From: Bordetella parapertussis
Lineage (GTDB): Bacteria > Pseudomonadota > Gammaproteobacteria > Burkholderiales > Burkholderiaceae_B
Reading direction: 5' to 3'
Length of the DNA: 5,558 nt
Assembly (NCBI GenBank): GCA_945872285.1
Contig: CAMBZR010000123.1
Coordinates: forward strand, 1 to 5,558
Shown here piece after piece: positions 1 through 5,558 of this stretch. A program made the position numbers and the translations under genes. Numbering within the stretch: the first letter of the stretch is position 1; the number at the start of each line of letters is the position of its first letter. The notes under the pieces were generated by a model. It was not told the DNA's origin, ran no database searches, and saw only the letters and a program-made list of their open reading frames with translations.

Positions 1-685
1 AATGCAGCCCCTCCTCACCACTTTTGTAATAACTCTCAGACAAGTCCAATAATTGTCGCAAACCCGCCCTAAGATCAATCTGCACAGAGGGTTCGGGCCG
101 CATCAAGCAAGTCATGTCAAGATCACCCACCAGCGAGGCAGGAAGGTAACGGCGATTTAAACTCGCATCTTCAGCAACATCGCGACAAATATTTGTGAGC
201 TGCATCGCGATTCCCAAATCAATCGCATGTGGCAAGGCTCGCGCACATTTAACATCAAGCACACCCGTCATCATCAAGCCTACCGTGCCTGCAACTTTAT
301 AGCAATAACGCAACAGTTCGTCGGTATCGCTCACGCGCACGGACTTCAGGTCAGACTCAACGCCATCAATCAATTCGAGTGCATAGCGTGGGTCTATCTG
401 GCACTGCGCCATCAAAGACAGTGCATCCGCCACTAAGGGGTCGTCAGACTGCCCGGTTAGTAATTCGCGCCGATGCCGAAAAAGTGCTGCCTGAGCTTGT
501 TCGCTTGAGCCCGCCTCATCAACCAAGTCGTCAAGATGCCGACAATACCGATAGAGTCTTGTCGCTCGCTCCCCATACACTCGTCCAAGCAAATAGCGCG
601 CCCAATGAAACGTCCGACCTTTTGTTGCCAGAATCAAGTTTGCTTCTGGCAACAGCCGAGCGGCGTTTGTATGGTGCGCTGACAT
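1..685 (-). CDS. crtB: Phytoene synthase, C-terminus cut by window edge
   Basis: Condenses two geranylgeranyl diphosphates to phytoene, the first committed carotenoid step; a cytosolic or membrane-associated enzyme. I translated the open frame by hand from the ATG at 685-683; it stays open for 228 codons to the window edge. Squalene/phytoene synthase hallmarks are visible: YCRHLDDLVDE at residues 47-57 with the first DxxxD motif (D52, D56), YCYKVAGTVGLM at 127-138, and LTNICRDVAEDA at 163-174 with the second Asp-rich motif (D169, D173). Both metal-diphosphate binding motifs are therefore intact. The family is usually about 280-350 residues, so roughly the last 50-120 residues lie outside. The start sits 2 nt after the crtI stop (TAG-CA-ATG) with no clear Shine-Dalgarno, which suggests translational coupling to crtI. 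The assignment to phytoene rather than squalene synthase rests on motif wording and on its position after crtE and crtI. Confidence 0.95.
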   Translation of the reverse strand, partial: MSAHHTNAARLLPEANLILATKGRTFHWARYLLGRVYGERATRLYRYCRHLDDLVDEAGSSEQAQAALFRHRRELLTGQSDDPLVADALSLMAQCQIDPRYALELIDGVESDLKSVRVSDTDELLRYCYKVAGTVGLMMTGVLDVKCARALPHAIDLGIAMQLTNICRDVAEDASLNRRYLPASLVGDLDMTCLMRPEPSVQIDLRAGLRQLLDLSESYYKSGEEGLH

Positions 686-687
686 TG

Positions 688-2178
688 CTAAGAGTCGATC
701 GTCTTTAGTGGCTGAATCAAGGCGTCTAGCACCTTCGCCGAGCAAAGCACGCCTGGCACCCCCGCACCGGGGTGCGTTCCGGCGCCAACTAAATATAAGT
801 TTTTAATTCCCTCGGCTCGGTTATGAAACCGAAACCATGCAGACTGTCTAAAGAGTGGCGCAACCGAAAAGCCCGCGCCGTGCGTACTAAGATATTCGTC
901 TTTGAAATCTTCGGGTGTCTTATAAAAATCTTCGACAATTGTTTCGCCAAGATTTGGCAAAATTGTCTGATCCAACGCCGCCACAATCTGATCGCGCAGC
1001 TTAGGGCCTTGCACCGACCAATCGACGTTTCCGAGCAGATTAGGCACCGGACACAACACATAAAAGCTATCGTGCCCAGGTGGCGCAAAACTTGGATCGG
1101 TTGCGGTCGGCCGATGCAAATAAAGAGAGAAGTCTTCGGCGAGAATTTTTTTATTAAAAATATCGTCAAGTAACTCTCGGTAGCGTTCACCCATCCAGAT
1201 GGTGTGATGTGCGACCTCCTCGTAGGTTCGAGTCGTACCAAAGTACAGCACGAATAAGCCCATCGAATAGTGCGCAGCCTTTTGCTTAAGCTTGACAACA
1301 GTCGTCTGTGCTGCCCGCTCAATCATATGCTCATAAAGATAGGTTGGATCAGCGTCTGAAACGACAAGATCGCTGGCTAAATGCGTGCCATCGGCCAGCA
1401 CCACGCCCGTGGCGCTGCCATCTTGCAGGCTTAAGGTTTTTACCGTTGTTTCTAGTTTGACTTCAATGCCTTGGCGCTGCATTAACTCGCCGAGTGCCCG
1501 AACCAAGTGTCCTGTGCCACCCATGGTAAAAAACACACCATAGGCGCGTTCAAGGTAATGGATCAAACCATAGATGCTCGTGGTGTCGAACGGGTTGCCG
1601 CCTACCAGCAAAGGTTGGATCGAAAACGCTTGCCGCAGCAAGGGATTTTTAAGAAAGCGCGACACCATCTGCCAAACGGTTTCGTGGCTACGTAATTTTA
1701 ACAATCGCGGGACTTGAGCCGCCATCGTTGAAAATTCGTGAAAAGGCTGCGCAGACAACTCTGAGAATCCGACCGCAAAGATATTTTTTGAATGTGCGAC
1801 TAACGCCAGATACCCCGCAACATCCGCGGGTTCAATCCTTTTAATTTCGGCAAGCGTGTCTTCGAGCGTGCCGCCATAATCGAACTGCTCGCCACCCGCA
1901 AAATAAAAGCGGTACCAAGGTTTCAGCGGTACAAAATTGACATGATCTTCAAATCGCTCGCCGAATAAGGCGAATAACTCTTCAAACAAAAACGGCGCCG
2001 TAATGACTGTAGGCCCCGCATCATGGACATAACCGTTGCGGGTGTACACCTGCGCGCGGCCACCCAGGGCCTTGGCGCGGTCAAGCAGTGTGACCTCATA
2101 CCCCTTGGCGCGCAAACGTAAAGCTGCCGCCATGCCACCAAAACCGGCGCCGATTACAAGTGCTTTCGTAGGTTTCAT
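688..2178 (-). CDS. crtI: Phytoene desaturase (phytoene to lycopene)
   Basis: FAD-dependent CrtI-type desaturase that introduces double bonds into phytoene, normally giving lycopene, at the membrane surface. The protein is 496 residues, normal for the family (about 490-510). The N-terminus has the dinucleotide-binding fold: VIGAGFGGMAAAL with GxGxxG at residues 10-15, the strand-end acid D33, and GGRA at 39-42 followed by HDAGPTVIT at 52-60, typical of CrtI. The C-terminal carotenoid desaturase signature GAGTHPGAGVPGVLCSAK is at 465-482. No frameshift or missing motif is seen. The ATG overlaps the crtE stop in an ATGA arrangement (2175-2178), and crtB begins 2 nt after its stop, so the three genes form one translationally coupled operon. 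The exact number of desaturation steps cannot be read from sequence; lycopene is inferred because a proteorhodopsin locus needs beta-carotene as a retinal precursor. Confidence 0.97.
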   Translation of the reverse strand: MKPTKALVIGAGFGGMAAALRLRAKGYEVTLLDRAKALGGRAQVYTRNGYVHDAGPTVITAPFLFEELFALFGERFEDHVNFVPLKPWYRFYFAGGEQFDYGGTLEDTLAEIKRIEPADVAGYLALVAHSKNIFAVGFSELSAQPFHEFSTMAAQVPRLLKLRSHETVWQMVSRFLKNPLLRQAFSIQPLLVGGNPFDTTSIYGLIHYLERAYGVFFTMGGTGHLVRALGELMQRQGIEVKLETTVKTLSLQDGSATGVVLADGTHLASDLVVSDADPTYLYEHMIERAAQTTVVKLKQKAAHYSMGLFVLYFGTTRTYEEVAHHTIWMGERYRELLDDIFNKKILAEDFSLYLHRPTATDPSFAPPGHDSFYVLCPVPNLLGNVDWSVQGPKLRDQIVAALDQTILPNLGETIVEDFYKTPEDFKDEYLSTHGAGFSVAPLFRQSAWFRFHNRAEGIKNLYLVGAGTHPGAGVPGVLCSAKVLDALIQPLKTIDS

Positions 2179-3182
2179 TCAAGACGTGCCAGTAATTTTT
2201 TTGCAATCTGAATTAAGAGACTACCAGAACCCATCGGCAGGGTATCTGCCAACCCTATTGACTCAAACAGATGCTCACGCGCTAACTGTCGCGCTTGTGC
2301 TTGAGCCGTTAGAATATTGTTGGCCCCGTTCAAGACTTGCAATACGTTTAATACCTTTGCGGTCGCGCGCAGCTGATCACTTTGGTAGTCGTCAAGATCA
2401 TCAATAATTTGATAACCCATAGAAAATGCCTGAGCCGCTTTGAGGGCCGTCTTGCAAGACGCCGAATGCCCGCCTGCGATCAAGGCAAGCTCCAGGGGCA
2501 AACTTAACAAGGCCCCAGACTTTGCGATCACGATCTGTTTGTAGATATTCAGATCAGGTGACGTCTTATTTTGAAATACTAGATCTGCATTTTGGCCATG
2601 TACTGCTTGGGCGGTACGCGTGTGCATCAAAGCCACCAAAGCACCAAGCACCGAGGCGTCGCGATACTGCGCTAACACCCCGTAGCTACAAGACAACAGT
2701 AAATCACCAACACATATTGCCGTGTTGTCACCGTATTTTGACCATACTGTTTGTTGACCACGGCGCTCAAGATCCCGATCCTGCAAATCGTCGTGTACCA
2801 ACGATGCGTTATGCAGCAACTCGATGGCTGCCGCTAAAGTGACCGCGTCTGTGGTCTCGACGTTTAGCGTCCGGCAGGCACCGAGCGCAATCCGGGCCCG
2901 AACCTGTTGGCCTTGTGCCTTCAAGTGATAAAGCGCCGCCTGAATTGCGATAGTGCTGAGGACCAGAGGTTCGCCACCTAGCGCGCTCACCGCGCCAGTC
3001 ATTTTGGCTTGCACTTGGGCAAGCGGCAAATTCAGTGCATGTATATGTTGGGTGTCTACACCCGATTTTGAAACCACAGCCACAAACGAAGGCGGGGGTT
3101 GCACGCTGGTCATCGAAAGCGACGCCGCGTTTAAGGTCTCGAGGTCAGTGCCCCGATCGTACTCTTTAGTCAAGTCAGTCAT
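2175..3182 (-). CDS. crtE: Geranylgeranyl diphosphate synthase (CrtE-type prenyltransferase)
   Basis: Trans-isoprenyl diphosphate synthase that elongates farnesyl or shorter allylic diphosphates with IPP to GGPP, the substrate of CrtB. The protein is 335 residues. The first Asp-rich motif is HDDLQD at 130-135 (DDxxD 131-135), followed by RDLERRGQQTVW, typical of the family. The second is QIIDDLDD at 258-265 (DDxxD 261-265). After the second motif the usual GKPxGxD-like stretch is replaced by a shorter run ending in LNVLQVL, as in some divergent proteobacterial CrtE-like proteins. About 60 residues precede the first conserved helix, which is long. The ATG at 3182 has no recognisable Shine-Dalgarno, and later in-frame starts (M24, M61) have none either, so the start is uncertain. 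It lies 123 nt downstream of proteorhodopsin behind a hairpin terminator and overlaps crtI by 4 nt. Product length (C20) is inferred from the neighbours. Confidence 0.92.
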   Translation of the reverse strand: MTDLTKEYDRGTDLETLNAASLSMTSVQPPPSFVAVVSKSGVDTQHIHALNLPLAQVQAKMTGAVSALGGEPLVLSTIAIQAALYHLKAQGQQVRARIALGACRTLNVETTDAVTLAAAIELLHNASLVHDDLQDRDLERRGQQTVWSKYGDNTAICVGDLLLSCSYGVLAQYRDASVLGALVALMHTRTAQAVHGQNADLVFQNKTSPDLNIYKQIVIAKSGALLSLPLELALIAGGHSASCKTALKAAQAFSMGYQIIDDLDDYQSDQLRATAKVLNVLQVLNGANNILTAQAQARQLAREHLFESIGLADTLPMGSGSLLIQIAKKLLARLE

Positions 3183-3207
3183 AACGGTGCGAAGGGTGAG
3201 TGTCGAT

Positions 3208-3285
3208 AAAAACCCTCGGTTGCGCGCAGTGCGCGTAAGGAATACGAGTCGTCATTCCCTACGCACAGTGCTAGCAGCCCGAGGG
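3208..3285 (-). terminator. Long hairpin plus T tract between proteorhodopsin and crtE
   Basis: Read on the minus strand, a large inverted repeat is followed directly by TTTTTATC (T tract 3212-3208), the layout of a rho-independent terminator for the proteorhodopsin transcript. The outer stem is a perfect 7-bp match (CCCTCGG at 3213-3219 with CCGAGGG at 3279-3285). The inner stem pairs 18 nt (3226-3243 with 3254-3271) with 15 exact matches; two of the three mismatches allow G-U pairs on one strand. The central loop is about 10 nt. At roughly 73 nt the stem is far longer than ordinary terminators. Since crtE starts only 25 nt past the T tract, it probably acts as a partial terminator that lets some transcripts continue into the crt operon. 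It could also be a REP-like palindromic element. Confidence 0.75.
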
Positions 3286-3305
3286 CTACCCTTACTAACC
3301 TATGA

Positions 3306-4088
3306 CTAGGCTTTCTTTTCGGTCTCGGTTACCGCAACTGACCAAATGATCAGACCGAAGGCAATTTTGTTCAACACATCAGCCAAGTTATAGATGATGT
3401 TCAATGCAGCTGCGCTGCTCTTTGGATCCGCGCCGGTCAAGTAACCGAAGAAGTAACCCAACGGATAGATCGCCCAACCAATGGTAACAATCCAGCGCAT
3501 CGTATTGAAGGCTGACTGAACCGAAGGAGGTGCCGAAGAGGCATTCAACTTGCCAGCTTCACCGCCAAAGATTTCCCACAGAATGTAAGCCCAACCGACC
3601 ATACCGATAATGAATGCTGGCCAGACAGACATATAGCCTGCTTCACCCAAATAACCACCAACTAACATCACCATGGTACCAATCAACAGGCGCCAGAAGA
3701 TACCTGCTGGCACTTTGGTGATTGCAGATAAGATCAAATAAAATTCGATCATTAACAAGGGAACGGTAATCAGCCAATCAATGTACCGATACACCGTTGG
3801 GGTCGCACCTGTTTGAACCCAAACTTCACGCATGTAAAAGTAATGAACCGCAGCAACCATCGTGACCAAGCCCGAAACCACCAAGGAAGTTTTCCATTTG
3901 CCAGAGACACGCTGTGTTTCTAGAAAAAAGAAAGCTGTCGAGGCAATAAGAGCCATCGAGATCAACCAAAACGAAATACCAACAAAGTCATTAGATTTCA
4001 AGACGACATCGGCAGCAAACGAAGTTTGCGTCGTTAACGCAAGCAACAATGGGGCGGCTAAAAGCCCCTTAAGACTTGAAGAAATCAC
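3306..4088 (-). CDS. Proteorhodopsin, green-type light-driven proton pump
   Basis: Seven-helix retinal protein of the inner membrane that pumps protons outward in light. Compared from memory with the SAR86 green proteorhodopsin, the key residues are all present: H82 (H75), Schiff-base counterion D104 (D97), T108 (T101), proton donor E115 (E108), and retinal lysine K241 (K231) in NLADVLNKIAFGLIIW. The D-T-E set marks a proton pump rather than a sodium or chloride pump. The spectral-tuning position 105 equivalent is L112, which predicts green absorption. Residues 1-25 look like a cleaved signal peptide (SLKGLLAAPLLLALTT, then TSFA before ADVV), as in other proteorhodopsins. I chose the GTG at 4088 because AAGGAG lies 7 nt upstream and the signal peptide follows at once; this gives 260 residues against 249 in the SAR86 protein. 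An in-frame ATG at 4181 would add 31 unlikely residues. The gene heads the crt cluster but has its own terminator. Confidence 0.97.
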   Translation of the reverse strand: MISSSLKGLLAAPLLLALTTQTSFAADVVLKSNDFVGISFWLISMALIASTAFFFLETQRVSGKWKTSLVVSGLVTMVAAVHYFYMREVWVQTGATPTVYRYIDWLITVPLLMIEFYLILSAITKVPAGIFWRLLIGTMVMLVGGYLGEAGYMSVWPAFIIGMVGWAYILWEIFGGEAGKLNASSAPPSVQSAFNTMRWIVTIGWAIYPLGYFFGYLTGADPKSSAAALNIIYNLADVLNKIAFGLIIWSVAVTETEKKA

Positions 4089-4095
4089 AGTCAGT

Positions 4096-4101
4096 CTCCT
4101 T
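4096..4101 (-). promoter_or_regulatory. Ribosome binding site of proteorhodopsin (AAGGAG)
   Basis: On the minus strand AAGGAG is followed by 7 nt (ACTGACT) and then GTG at 4088-4086. This is the strongest Shine-Dalgarno in the window and it fixes the GTG start of proteorhodopsin over the upstream ATG at 4181. The crt genes show no comparable site, which fits much higher translation of the opsin than of the pigment enzymes. Confidence 0.85.
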
Positions 4102-4195
4102 GTGTGATTATATGATTCTGCGAGACCATACCCGCATCGTAGGAGGCTAATCCGCAGGCAAAAAAACTGCAAGCGTTTCAAATTGGGATTTTATA

Positions 4196-4221
4196 ATTTT
4201 GTAAAATAGCAACAAAGTTGC
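4196..4221. repeat. Two adjacent short inverted repeats upstream of proteorhodopsin
   Basis: ATTTT-GT-AAAAT (4196-4207) and GCAAC-AAA-GTTGC (4209-4221) lie next to each other, each with perfect 5-nt arms. They sit about 110-135 nt upstream of the proteorhodopsin start in the AT-rich segment. They might be operator half-sites or small hairpins in the leader; AT-rich DNA gives such matches by chance fairly often, so the function is open. Confidence 0.4.
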
Positions 4222-4561
4222 AGCTAAAATTAAATAATTTTTAATGCTTTTTGAGATTTTCGCGACTGCGTGTTGCGACGGCAGCGTGCTTATCCCAATT
4301 GGCTGACTACAATCGCACTAATTAATTTTTAACCTATCTGCGCCCGAAAGCTCAATAATTTTTAGGGAAATGCGCGTTGAATCAATTTCGGCTCGCGCTC
4401 TGCTTGAACAACTCATGAAAATTCATACGTTACTGAACCCTTTTTTTCACGTGTCCTGCCTCGCTGGGCACTTATCCTCGGCGAGTTCAGCGTATTGAGC
4501 CTTGGCCTTGGTTTAGGCAGTCAAAACCCCATTTGTTAATGCCACACAGGCACAATTCTTG

Positions 4562-5110
4562 ATGACGACTCAACTTTCTGAATTAAGCGGCCCGCTGCAT
4601 ATCGATTATCTTGCCACCTCGCTAGGTGGCAAGATCGCCATGACACATTGTCCCGGTCGCAATACCGTTGACGCACGAGGCCGTCAGTGGCAACGGCAAC
4701 TCAGCGATGACATGGCTGCCATACAGTCTGCAAACATTAGTACTGTGGTGTCGCTCATCAGCTTATCCGAAATGCAAAAGCTCGGCGTACCTGACCTACC
4801 TACCCAAGTTGTGCAGCACCAGTTGCAATGGCTGCAGTTGGTCATTGAAGACTTCGGCACACCCGATCTGAATGCCCTTGAAAGTTGGCAGCAGATCAAA
4901 GAGAACGTCCTCGCCGCTCTAGCACGGCGCGAAACGGTGCTGCTGCATTGCGCCGCAGGACTTGGTCGCACAGGCATGATGGCAGCTTGTTTGCTAGTTG
5001 CCTGCGGTCAAACACCTGCGTCTGCGATTGAACAAGTGCGCGCCGCTCGACCGGGCACCATCGAAACTGAAGCGCAAGCAGCGTTCATTCAAGACGCGCG
5101 CCAAGGCTGA
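4562..5110 (+). CDS. Cysteine-based protein phosphatase (dual-specificity/CDKN3-like)
   Basis: Small cytosolic protein-tyrosine/dual-specificity phosphatase, 182 residues from the ATG at 4562. The catalytic P-loop LLHCAAGLGRTGMMAA has the HCX5R signature (H129, C130, R136) followed by TG, complete and unbroken. IEDFGTPD at 95-102 supplies the likely general acid D97, in the position of the PDxGTP loop of CDKN3-like phosphatases. MTHCPGR at 27-33 and RPGTIET at 163-169 are further conserved blocks of this subfamily. No signal peptide or membrane segment is seen. A TTG at 4559 directly before the ATG could also start translation; the only ribosome-site candidate is a weak AGG at 4548-4550. It is transcribed away from proteorhodopsin and its last 22 nt overlap the end of the permease remnant on the other strand. 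Substrates are unknown, and a link to phototrophy is not supported beyond adjacency. Confidence 0.88.
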   Translation: MTTQLSELSGPLHIDYLATSLGGKIAMTHCPGRNTVDARGRQWQRQLSDDMAAIQSANISTVVSLISLSEMQKLGVPDLPTQVVQHQLQWLQLVIEDFGTPDLNALESWQQIKENVLAALARRETVLLHCAAGLGRTGMMAACLLVACGQTPASAIEQVRAARPGTIETEAQAAFIQDARQG

Positions 5111-5379
5111 AATTTACGGAGTACTTTTTGAGCGATCAGGTGATGTGCCAACCGCACGACCAGGCACACATACACCAGCAGCATCGCCATCGCCGCGGCT
5201 GACGCGACCCTGCCCGTTTCATCAATATGGATCACAGCAATCGACGCGAGCTTGGTATCGGACGAGTATAAAAAAATCACTGCCGACAGTGTCGTCATGG
5301 CACACAAAAAGATGTACAACCAAACATCTAGGAATGCAGCCAAGCACACAGGCAGCGTCACCTGACCTTGTGCACGCAC
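5089..5379 (-). pseudogene. C-terminal fragment of a 2-aminoethylphosphonate-type ABC permease
   Basis: The frame encodes 96 residues that look like the last two or so membrane helices of an iron/2-aminoethylphosphonate-class ABC importer permease (the PhnU/PhnV-like group). Matching family features, recalled and not searched, are QVTLPVCLAAFLDVWLY near the start, AMTTLSAVIFLYSSDTKLAS in the middle, then AAAMAMLLVYVCLVVRLAH and a basic QPWRAS end. Permeases of this group are usually over 500 residues, so most of the protein, including the cytoplasmic EAA loop, is missing. The frame is closed just upstream by TGA at 5397-5395, and the upstream DNA codes for another gene on the opposite strand. 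The only available start is a GTG at 5379 without a good ribosome site, so expression is unlikely. The 3' end looks natural and overlaps the phosphatase end by 22 nt. The alternative, an authentic small membrane protein, is less likely. Confidence 0.72.
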
Positions 5380-5558
5380 TTTCCGGGGCGCTGCTCATGA
5401 GCAGTAGCCTCGCCTTTTCGCAAGCCGTTGCCCAAGACTACCCAAGCAAGCCCGTCACCCTTGTCGTCTGCTGGCACGGGTGGCGTGTCGCACCTTACGA
5501 TTGAGTTATTGCAAGCGGCGTCTAAAGGGCGACTGATTCACGTGCCTTACAAGGGCGC
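5370..5558 (+). pseudogene. Broken Bug-type (TctC family) substrate-binding receptor, partial
   Basis: Bug receptors are periplasmic solute-binding proteins of tripartite tricarboxylate transporter type, very abundant in Burkholderiales. From 5370 one frame gives a signal-peptide-like core ALSGALLMSSSLAF, then AVAQDYPSKPVTLVV, the classic mature N-terminus of this family. At about 5463-5469 the reading changes: that frame runs into TGA at 5502-5504, while the next frame gives SSAGTGGVSHLTIELLQAA (from 5464) and later IHVPYKG up to the window edge. The second block normally lies around residues 150-195 of a roughly 320-residue protein. About 110-120 residues, including the GG(x)xD region after VTLVV, are therefore missing and the two parts are out of frame. 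The 5' end also lacks a basic n-region and a good start, because permease remnant sequence begins there. The 3' end is beyond the window. The gene is surely non-functional if the read sequence is correct. Confidence 0.78.

Larger units (their letters stand above)
4089..4561. other. Divergent intergenic region between proteorhodopsin and phosphatase
   Basis: This 473-nt stretch holds no convincing gene. It should contain the promoters of both flanking divergent genes. The part at 4181-4255 is strongly AT-rich. Candidate -10 boxes on the minus strand are TATAAA at 4195-4190 and TATAAT at 4112-4107, but neither has a good -35 box, and the latter would place the transcript start almost on the ribosome binding site. 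On the plus strand there is a T7 run at 4441-4447 without a convincing hairpin before it, and no clear promoter for the phosphatase. I cannot name a specific regulator site. Confidence 0.6.

Noticed and set aside
379..708. 109-residue plus-strand frame
   Set aside because: It is the antisense shadow of crtB, whose minus-strand frame carries both Asp-rich motifs.
4107..4112. Perfect TATAAT on the minus strand as the proteorhodopsin -10 box
   Set aside because: Transcription would begin at about 4100, inside the ribosome binding site, and there is no -35 box at the right distance.
4089..4181. 31-residue N-terminal extension of proteorhodopsin from the ATG at 4181
   Set aside because: No ribosome site before it, while AAGGAG lies 7 nt before GTG 4088 and a signal peptide follows directly.
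4431..4447. T7 run on the plus strand as a terminator
   Set aside because: No stable GC-rich hairpin precedes it and no plus-strand gene ends there.
4370..4498. 42-codon plus-strand frame (starts MRVESISARALLEQL)
   Set aside because: AGGG lies too close to the ATG to act as a normal ribosome site, and the product resembles no family I know.
4998..5504. 168-residue plus-strand frame taken as one gene
   Set aside because: Its first part is out-of-frame phosphatase and antisense permease; only the part from about 5370 encodes Bug-like sequence, so it is a composite of unrelated pieces.
1..5558. tRNA, rRNA, CRISPR array, insertion sequence or transposase
   Set aside because: None seen: no regularly spaced repeats, no tRNA-like cloverleaf and no transposase motifs in any frame.

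Overview
The window holds a bacterial photoheterotrophy locus: a proteorhodopsin gene followed by a carotenoid operon, all on the minus strand. To its right lies an unrelated plus-strand phosphatase gene and a small zone of gene decay. The rhodopsin is closest in motif pattern to green-absorbing marine/freshwater proteobacterial proteorhodopsins. A remnant of a Bug-type (tripartite tricarboxylate transporter) receptor at the right edge points to Burkholderiales or another betaproteobacterium; this taxon is an inference from gene content only.

Layout, in minus-strand transcription order: proteorhodopsin (4088-3306), a 123-nt gap filled by a long hairpin ending in a T tract (3285-3208), crtE-type prenyl synthase (3182-2175), crtI phytoene desaturase (2178-688, ATGA overlap with crtE), and crtB phytoene synthase (685 to beyond position 1, starting 2 nt after the crtI stop). 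crtE makes GGPP, crtB condenses it to phytoene and crtI desaturates it to lycopene. Lycopene cyclase (crtY) and the beta-carotene cleavage enzyme (blh) would be needed to make retinal. They are not in the window and would be expected just past its left edge. Retinal then binds the lysine of the rhodopsin to give a light-driven proton pump.

The region 4089-4561 is a non-coding, partly AT-rich divergent intergenic space. It carries the proteorhodopsin ribosome binding site and two adjacent short inverted repeats. On the plus strand, 4562-5110 encodes a small cysteine-dependent (dual-specificity/CDKN3-like) protein phosphatase with an intact HCX5R loop.

From 5089 to the right edge are two broken transporter genes. 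The first is a C-terminal fragment (minus strand) of a 2-aminoethylphosphonate-type ABC permease. The second is a Bug-type substrate-binding protein (plus strand) whose signal-peptide region is joined, out of frame, to a segment from the middle of the protein. Their broken 5' ends abut near 5370, which marks a rearrangement scar.

I do not see an entirely unknown system. The most noteworthy points are the possible attenuator between rhodopsin and carotenoid genes, the GTG start of the rhodopsin, the residue that predicts no antenna carotenoid, and the double pseudogene scar.
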